Shown here: piece after piece, positions 1 to 3,586 of the stretch
Numbering within the stretch: the first letter of the stretch is position 1
How the letters are laid out: every line of letters begins with the position of its first letter
NCBI GenBank assembly: GCA_946531975.1
Contig: CAMNAY010000126.1
Coordinates: 1 to 5,651 of the forward strand
Source of the DNA: an uncultured Ruminococcus sp.
Lineage (GTDB): Bacteria > Bacillota > Clostridia > Oscillospirales > Ruminococcaceae
Reading direction: 5' to 3'
Length of the DNA: 5,651 bases
Made by a program: the position numbers and the translations under genes
The notes under the pieces: generated by a model
Told to the model about the DNA's origin: nothing
Database searches by the model: none
The model's input: only the letters and a program-made list of their open reading frames with translations

Positions 1-212
1 CCAACTATCGTCCGCAGTTCTACTTCCGTACAACTGACGTTACCGGTATCATCACTCTGCCGGACGGCGTTCAGATGTGCAACCCTGGCGATAACATCGA
101 GATCTCTGTTGAGCTGATCACCCCGATCGCTATCGAAGTCGGTCTGCGTTTTGCTATCCGTGAGGGCGGCAGAACTGTTGGTTCCGGCGTTGTTACCGCT
201 ATCAACGAGTAA
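1..212 (+). CDS. tuf: Elongation factor Tu, C-terminal fragment (5' end outside window)
   Basis: This is the last 69 codons of EF-Tu, the GTPase that carries aminoacyl-tRNA to the ribosomal A site in the cytoplasm. The first complete codon begins at base 3 and the TAA stop is at 210-212. The translation contains the domain III signatures YRPQFYFRTTDVTG, PGDN and the near-terminal GLRFAIREGGRTVGSGVV, which are characteristic of EF-Tu. The fragment therefore covers most of the last beta-barrel, which contacts tRNA and EF-Ts. Codon choice (GGT, GTT, CGT, ATC, AAC) is that of a highly expressed gene and differs from the CTG/CCG/CGC-rich genes further along. A strong terminator follows 14 nt after the stop, so tuf is the last gene of its transcription unit. 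Identity is very secure; only the start is missing. Confidence 0.97.
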   Translation, partial: NYRPQFYFRTTDVTGIITLPDGVQMCNPGDNIEISVELITPIAIEVGLRFAIREGGRTVGSGVVTAINE

Positions 213-226
213 TATTTACTGACAAT

Positions 227-257
227 AAACGGCTGAGCATTTCGCTCAGCCGTTTTT
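227..257 (+). terminator. Rho-independent terminator of tuf, probably bidirectional
   Basis: A 10-bp perfect GC-rich stem (229-238 pairing with 244-253) with a 5-nt loop (ATTTC) runs straight into TTTTT at 253-257. Upstream A residues at 227-228 can pair with the T-tract. On the minus strand the same hairpin is followed by a U-rich stretch (TTTATT), so it can also end the convergent membrane-protein transcript, whose stop codon is at 282-284. Confidence 0.93.
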
Positions 258-281
258 GTGTTGTTCCGGTTGTTGATTTTA

Positions 282-683
282 TTACTGCTGCGGCGCCGGT
301 TCCTTCCGGAAGGCATATGCCAGCAGTGCGGCAGCCGTCAGAATGCTGCCTGCTGCCGGATACACGGCGATCATCCGGTTTGTTGTCCCGTAGATCTCCA
401 GCACACCGCGGAAGATCAGTCCGACGGTAAATGCCGCAAGTCCGGCATGCCACAGGACAAGCTGCATCGGGGAAGGACACCGCAGCTTTTCGCTGAGCAA
501 AAGCAGCAGCATCAGCAGGGTGCCGCCCGTCAGCGGTACAGCAAATGCATAAATCATCGAAAAGGAATAGACCTCATGGCTGAACAGCTCGTAAATTCCC
601 CCGAACAGCGCGGAGAATAAGCCCGCTGCCAGATCGCCCAGCGCATAATGCAGCAGCCGCTTCCGATCATCCGATATATACAA
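282..683 (-). CDS. Small four-helix integral membrane protein, unknown function
   Basis: The product is a 133-residue hydrophobic protein. Four transmembrane helices are predicted by eye at about residues 14-33, 43-63, 74-95 and 104-124. The N-terminus is short and charged (MYISDDRKR), and the tail after the last helix is RKEPAPQQ. I recognise no catalytic motif and no named family. The start is TTG at 683-681: GAGGTGA lies 6 nt upstream, the codon four positions upstream in this frame is a stop (TGA), and the next in-frame ATG lies inside the second helix. The start overlaps the end of the upstream glycosidase gene by 17 nt, so the two are almost certainly one operon with translational coupling. 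It may be a membrane partner of that enzyme, but this is inferred only from position. It ends about 25 nt from the tuf terminator hairpin. Confidence 0.82.
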   Translation of the reverse strand: MYISDDRKRLLHYALGDLAAGLFSALFGGIYELFSHEVYSFSMIYAFAVPLTGGTLLMLLLLLSEKLRCPSPMQLVLWHAGLAAFTVGLIFRGVLEIYGTTNRMIAVYPAAGSILTAAALLAYAFRKEPAPQQ

Positions 684-1683
684 TGTCGCTCACCTCTCTT
701 TCGCGGATCTGTTTGCCGTTTGTCGTCGGATTGTTGACGACCTCACCCTGAAAATACATCGTTGAGGAGCCGCCGCCGTCCAGATTGTACGCGGTCCGGA
801 CGCCGAGACTCTGCATGAACGCAGCCAGCTCTGAGAGCGAAAGACCTTCGCTTTCGTCGGTTCTGCCGTCCGACACAACAAAAACATAGTGCAGGCTGTC
901 GATCATGCCGAGTGCAGTGCGCGGATTGCTCGCCATTGCTCTGCCCACTTCTTCGTTCGCGGATACGGCGATTTCGCCGTTTTCGAGCAGTGCCGGACCG
1001 AAGCAGTATGCCTGCCAGACGCCCTGTGCGACCAGTTCCTCTGCGGTATACGCATCGGAACTGACGATCTGCATGGTTCCGTCTGCATAGACGCAGAGCA
1101 GGTCGCTGCCGTCCGAGCTATCGCGATAGACCACGCCGTTCCGGATGACATAGCCGGATTCCTGCGTGCCGTAGTAGTCGCCGTTGACTGCGAGGATTGC
1201 ATTGTGTGCGGCGGCGATCTCCGAGGTTGTTTCTGTGATGTGCCGCCCGTAGGTATCGTCTGCAAAAGCCGATTTGAGGTACTGCGCCGAGCTGAGCTGC
1301 ACATCCGCAACATAAACCGCAGTTCCGGCAACTTCGTGTGTGGTCAGGCTGATGCGCATATTCGCATCCTGATAGCTCTGCGCGCTGCTGACTGCGGTAT
1401 CAGCGGAATCGGCAGTGCCGGTATCACTGTCTGTTTCGGATTCACTTCGCTGACGCCCCGGACTGCGGTGACCGCGGCTGCCTGCCGATTTGGCGGTTCC
1501 GGTTTCCGTTTGGCTGCTCTGCTCAATGCTTTGCGCGGATTCTTCGTCAAACATCGAGAGATTGAGTTCTCCGGCATCCGCATCATACACAGAGGGCAGG
1601 ACAAATGTGTCGAGTGCGAGCCAGCCGGTGAATGCGGTCAGTGCGGCGGCACATGCTGCCGCTGCAATCGTATGTGCTTTCAT
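667..1683 (-). CDS. Phosphodiester glycosidase family protein (NAGPA domain), membrane-anchored
   Basis: This 338-residue protein belongs to the NAGPA family, named for the human enzyme that removes GlcNAc from phosphodiester-linked GlcNAc. Bacterial members are extracytoplasmic, often annotated as exopolysaccharide-related, and their substrates are mostly unknown. An N-terminal hydrophobic helix (about residues 5-28) is an uncleaved anchor or signal peptide. A Ser/Thr/Asp/Arg-rich low-complexity linker follows (about 48-105), and the NAGPA domain spans about 108-338. Visible family motifs are ILAVNGDYYG (163-172), NPRTALGM (253-260), SDGR (271-274) and NLDGGGSSTMY (300-310). The ATG at 1683-1681 has AAAGGAG nine nt upstream. 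The gene overlaps the following membrane-protein gene by 17 nt and is divergent from a GH25 lysozyme gene, which suggests a role at the cell envelope. Family assignment is firm; the substrate (for example a teichoic-acid-like or capsular phosphodiester) is a guess. Confidence 0.92.
   Translation of the reverse strand: MKAHTIAAAACAAALTAFTGWLALDTFVLPSVYDADAGELNLSMFDEESAQSIEQSSQTETGTAKSAGSRGHRSPGRQRSESETDSDTGTADSADTAVSSAQSYQDANMRISLTTHEVAGTAVYVADVQLSSAQYLKSAFADDTYGRHITETTSEIAAAHNAILAVNGDYYGTQESGYVIRNGVVYRDSSDGSDLLCVYADGTMQIVSSDAYTAEELVAQGVWQAYCFGPALLENGEIAVSANEEVGRAMASNPRTALGMIDSLHYVFVVSDGRTDESEGLSLSELAAFMQSLGVRTAYNLDGGGSSTMYFQGEVVNNPTTNGKQIREREVSDIVYIG
681..696 (-). promoter_or_regulatory. Ribosome binding site and TTG start of the membrane-protein gene
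   Basis: On the minus strand GAGGTGA (696-690) is followed by a 6-nt spacer and TTG (683-681). The site lies inside the last codons of the upstream gene. An in-frame TGA just upstream rules out an earlier start, so this Shine-Dalgarno site decides the TTG start. Confidence 0.8.
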
Positions 1684-1692
1684 AGGATCACG

Positions 1693-1699
1693 CTCCTTT
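1693..1699 (-). promoter_or_regulatory. Ribosome binding site of the NAGPA gene
   Basis: AAAGGAG on the minus strand sits nine nt before the ATG at 1683. It is a normal Gram-positive Shine-Dalgarno site and supports this start codon. Confidence 0.85.
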
Positions 1700-1714
1700 C
1701 ACTTCGTTGCCCAC

Positions 1715-1740
1715 ATTATAGATTCCGAATCTGAAATCAG
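1715..1740 (-). promoter_or_regulatory. Probable promoter (-10 only) of the NAGPA/membrane-protein operon, with two small palindromes
   Basis: A perfect TATAAT lies on the minus strand at 1720-1715, about 32 nt before the ATG. No convincing -35 is seen: at 17-nt spacing the hexamer is ATCCTG. Directly upstream of the -10 are two small palindromes, GATTC-c-GAATC (1721-1731) and CTGA-aa-TCAG (1731-1740). They occupy the spacer, where a regulator could bind. A poor -35 together with spacer palindromes would fit an activator-dependent or repressible promoter, but this is inference. Confidence 0.55.
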
Positions 1741-1786
1741 GATGAAAGAATTTTGAAAAAACAGCGGTTTCACAGAGCTTTCATCC
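1740..1786. repeat. 9-bp inverted repeat in the divergent control region
   Basis: GGATGAAAG (1740-1748) and CTTTCATCC (1778-1786) form a perfect inverted pair separated by 29 nt. The left arm falls at the -35 position of the minus-strand promoter. The TTTCAT core also occurs in both tandem repeat units at 1864-1898. This stretch also holds the palindrome TTTCCGGAAA at 1790-1799, just beyond the right arm. The role is unknown; paired operator sites are the simplest idea. Confidence 0.5.
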
Positions 1787-1863
1787 CGTTTTCCGGAAAC
1801 AAACAAACGGAATAGATGTCATTTGAATGAGAACGAATGCGATTTTTATATGTGCTGTTCATT

Positions 1864-1900
1864 CTGAGACTTTTTTCATGCTGCGACTTTTTTTCATGCT
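1864..1900 (+). repeat. Imperfect tandem repeat (17 + 18 nt) upstream of the lysozyme promoter
   Basis: Two head-to-tail copies of CTG[A/C]GAC-T(6-7)-CATG occupy 1864-1880 and 1881-1898, followed by CT that begins a third copy. The copies differ by one substitution and one extra T. The array ends four nt before the -35 region of the lysozyme promoter (1905). That is the position expected for an activator, such as a response regulator bound as a head-to-tail dimer. It could also be a chance slippage duplication. Confidence 0.7.
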
Positions 1901-1904
1901 CCCA

Positions 1905-1933
1905 TTGCGCTTTTCAAAATAATATGCTATAAT
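1905..1933 (+). promoter_or_regulatory. Sigma-A-type promoter of the GH25 lysozyme gene
   Basis: A perfect extended -10, TGCTATAAT, lies at 1925-1933. A weak -35 (TTGCGC, 1905-1910) is 17 nt upstream of the TATAAT hexamer. Transcription would start near 1940, giving a leader of about 35 nt. The AT-rich 10-mer TTTTCAAAAT (1911-1920) sits in the spacer and recurs near the two other promoters of the window. Confidence 0.75.
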
Positions 1934-1960
1934 AGAATGGAATATATCTGATCTTGCGGA

Positions 1961-1977
1961 AAGGAGGCGGTTTGTTG
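1961..1977 (+). promoter_or_regulatory. Ribosome binding site and TTG start of the GH25 gene
   Basis: AAGGAGG (1961-1967) is a near-perfect Shine-Dalgarno site. It is 7 nt from TTG at 1975, 4 nt from TTG at 1972 and 13 nt from ATG at 1981, all in the same frame. The TTG at 1975 has the best spacing. A TTG at 1954 is also in frame but lies upstream of the site and is not used. Confidence 0.75.
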
Positions 1978-3420
1978 AAGATGATACTGCGGCGTGCTGT
2001 GCTGCTGCTGACGGCATGGGTGCTGTTTGCAGCCTGTATGCTCAGTGCGTTCGGTCCGGCAGAACATGCGGGCGGATCCTTGACAGACCTCGCATCTCCT
2101 TCGCTGCATGCTGCCGCTGCGGACGGATACTTCGGCATTGACGTGTCAAAGTATCAGGAGCGCATCGACTGGAAAGCGGCTGCTGAGGGCGGCGTCAAGT
2201 TCGCGATTCTGCGCTGCTGCAAGATCATCCGTGCCTATGACGACTGGGAACCGGATGAACGCTTTGAGGAGAACTACAAGGGCGCAAAGGAAGCAGGTAT
2301 TCCGGTCGGCTGCTATATGTTTACCGATGCTGCAACCGAGAGCGAATTCTCTGACGATGTCGATTATATGCTCAAGCTGATTGACGGGAAGTCCTTTGAG
2401 CTGCCGGTGTTCCTCGATGTGGAATCTGCGACGCGGCAGGAGCATCTGCCCTCCAAGACCTTTATGCCCGCCCTGCTCTCCGGACTGGAGCGGATTGAGG
2501 AAGCGGGGCATTCCGCCGGCGTCTATTCCAGTACCGCATTTTTCTCGGAGTGCATCGACCGGAAGCTGCTTCAGGAGGACGGCTATCCGATCTGGGAAGC
2601 CAATTACTTCAACACCGTCAACGGACTGGCAAGTCCGGCAGGGCATGACCTGTCCGGCGTGGCGACAATCTGGCAGTATTCCGGAAGCGGAAAAACCGCC
2701 GGTGTCTCAACACCGGTTGACTGCAATATCTGCTATTCCAACCAGTTCTTCAGCCGGAGCGCGGCAATCGCCAACTCGATGCTTCCGAACGGTGCGCTGC
2801 GCGTCGGGTCACATTTCGATATCGCCGGAACCGTCAGCTCTGCATCTGTTTTGCGCAGTATCACCGGTGAAATCTTCTCCGCGGACAAGCCCGATACGCC
2901 GCTTCAGACGGTGACGGTCAATCCGTATGCCCGTTCCTACAAGCTGACGGGCTTCTTCACGAACCGGCTGGACTTTTCCGCGCTGCCCTGCGGCGATTAT
3001 ACGCTGCGGCTGACGGCTGTGGATTCCTCGGATACGACCGTTCCGATCTGTGAATCCGCATTTGCCGTGACCGAGGACGGCATTCCGCAGACACAGAGCA
3101 CACAGCTCCAAGATCCTGCGGCTTCTTCATCAACCGCGATTTTGACTCCGGAGGACGGATCTTCTGTATCATCCGCACCGCCGGCAGTTCCGCAGGTACA
3201 TACACCGCGCAAACAGCGAAACGGCGGTTTTGTCCGCTGGTGGCTGGGCTTTCTGGCGTGGCTCTGGGGGCATCTGCCCTGCCGTCCGCTGTTTGCCTGG
3301 GGAACCTCGCTGACACTGCGCCTGTCCCTCGGCAGAACACCGCTTCACCGCATCTTCCGCCGCCTGTGCCGCACGACCGAGATCAGCGTTCTCGCTGCGA
3401 GCATCGGCTCGGAATGGTAA
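1975..3420 (+). CDS. Secreted or membrane-anchored GH25 lysozyme (muramidase)
   Basis: This 481-residue enzyme is predicted to cut the MurNAc-GlcNAc beta-1,4 bond of peptidoglycan outside the cell. A signal or anchor helix covers about residues 3-27 (RR followed by a hydrophobic run). The GH25 barrel spans about 51-255: GIDVSKYQ near 54-61, the catalytic pair in FLDVE (D148, E150), GVYSS (182-186) and IWQYSGSGK...PVDCN (232-251). A beta-sandwich-like region follows (about 272-366) and resembles the C-terminal repeat common in Ruminococcus wall proteins. Next comes a Ser/Pro/Thr-rich linker (about 370-410). The C-terminus is unusual: a Trp-rich hydrophobic stretch (about 419-453, five Trp) and a basic tail around RIFRRLCR. 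No LPxTG motif is seen, so retention may be through membrane insertion. The gene is monocistronic, with its own promoter and a hairpin after the stop. Fold and activity are secure; the C-terminal role is unknown. Confidence 0.93.
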   Translation: MKMILRRAVLLLTAWVLFAACMLSAFGPAEHAGGSLTDLASPSLHAAAADGYFGIDVSKYQERIDWKAAAEGGVKFAILRCCKIIRAYDDWEPDERFEENYKGAKEAGIPVGCYMFTDAATESEFSDDVDYMLKLIDGKSFELPVFLDVESATRQEHLPSKTFMPALLSGLERIEEAGHSAGVYSSTAFFSECIDRKLLQEDGYPIWEANYFNTVNGLASPAGHDLSGVATIWQYSGSGKTAGVSTPVDCNICYSNQFFSRSAAIANSMLPNGALRVGSHFDIAGTVSSASVLRSITGEIFSADKPDTPLQTVTVNPYARSYKLTGFFTNRLDFSALPCGDYTLRLTAVDSSDTTVPICESAFAVTEDGIPQTQSTQLQDPAASSSTAILTPEDGSSVSSAPPAVPQVHTPRKQRNGGFVRWWLGFLAWLWGHLPCRPLFAWGTSLTLRLSLGRTPLHRIFRRLCRTTEISVLAASIGSEW

Positions 3421-3429
3421 CTGTCTGAT

Positions 3430-3466
3430 TCAGCCCCTTCCGGATTTCCGGAGGGGGCTGATTGTT
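3430..3466 (+). terminator. Hairpin terminator after the lysozyme gene
   Basis: A long hairpin pairs 3431-3444 with 3447-3460 (CAGCCCC against GGGGCTG at the base, TCCGGA arms at the top) with one T-G pair. The apical two bases would open to form a realistic loop. It starts about 10 nt after the TAA stop. The following sequence (ATTGTTATC) is only moderately U-rich, so termination may be partial. Confidence 0.75.
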
Positions 3467-3492
3467 ATCGGAATCATGTATAATTTGGAATT

Positions 3493-3508
3493 GTATTTTT
3501 CAAAATAC
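3493..3508. promoter_or_regulatory. 16-bp palindrome abutting the -35 of the regulator gene
   Basis: GTATTTT and AAAATAC form perfect 7-bp arms around a TC spacer. The palindrome ends one base before the -35 hexamer (3510). This is a good place for an operator or an AT-rich UP-like element. It also contains the TTTTCAAAAT 10-mer seen near the other two promoters. The function is inferred only from position and symmetry. Confidence 0.5.
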
Positions 3509-3509
3509 C

Positions 3510-3539
3510 TTGACATAACCTGTAATTTTGTGCTATACT
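3510..3539 (+). promoter_or_regulatory. Strong sigma-A-type promoter of the composite regulator gene
   Basis: A perfect TTGACA -35 (3510-3515) is followed by an 18-nt spacer and TATACT (3534-3539). TGC at 3531-3533 makes it an extended -10. Transcription should start near 3546, leaving a leader of about 40 nt before the ATG at 3587. It is the best -35/-10 match in the window, so the gene is probably held in check by a repressor or by itself. Confidence 0.85.
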
Positions 3540-3553
3540 GATGATATATTGTA

Positions 3554-3567
3554 TCCTGTAAACAGGA
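3554..3567. promoter_or_regulatory. 14-bp palindrome just downstream of the transcription start
   Basis: TCCTGT-aa-ACAGGA is perfectly symmetric and begins about 8 nt after the predicted transcription start. A repressor bound here would block transcription, so it is a candidate operator, perhaps for autoregulation. As RNA it could form only a small hairpin with a two-base loop, which makes a structured-RNA role less likely. Confidence 0.5.
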
Positions 3568-3586
3568 ATGAGAGAGTGGGTGTCAC

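Noticed and set aside
258..620. A 120-codon open frame on the plus strand after tuf
   Set aside because: It is antisense to the four-helix membrane protein. Its composition is Gln/Arg/Cys-rich and patternless, and it starts within the tuf terminator T-tract region.
889..1734. A 281-codon open frame on the plus strand
   Set aside because: It is antisense to the NAGPA gene and the translation is Cys/Arg-rich with no domain. The minus-strand frame carries clear family motifs.
1954..1974. Upstream TTG codons (1954 and 1972) as the GH25 start
   Set aside because: TTG 1954 is upstream of the Shine-Dalgarno site and would encode it as protein. TTG 1972 is only 4 nt from the site, so TTG 1975 at 7 nt is preferred.
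2005..2040. Possible lipoprotein signal (FAAC) in the GH25 N-terminus
   Set aside because: The -3 residue is Phe, not Leu/Val/Ile, and the hydrophobic run continues past the Cys, so an ordinary signal peptide or anchor is more likely.
2146..2646. A 166-codon open frame on the minus strand
   Set aside because: It is antisense to the catalytic part of the GH25 gene, with no good ribosome binding site or motif.
3479..3484. A second TATAAT upstream of the regulator gene
   Set aside because: No -35 of any quality is found at 16-18 nt upstream, which falls inside the lysozyme terminator. The TTGACA/TATACT promoter downstream is far better.
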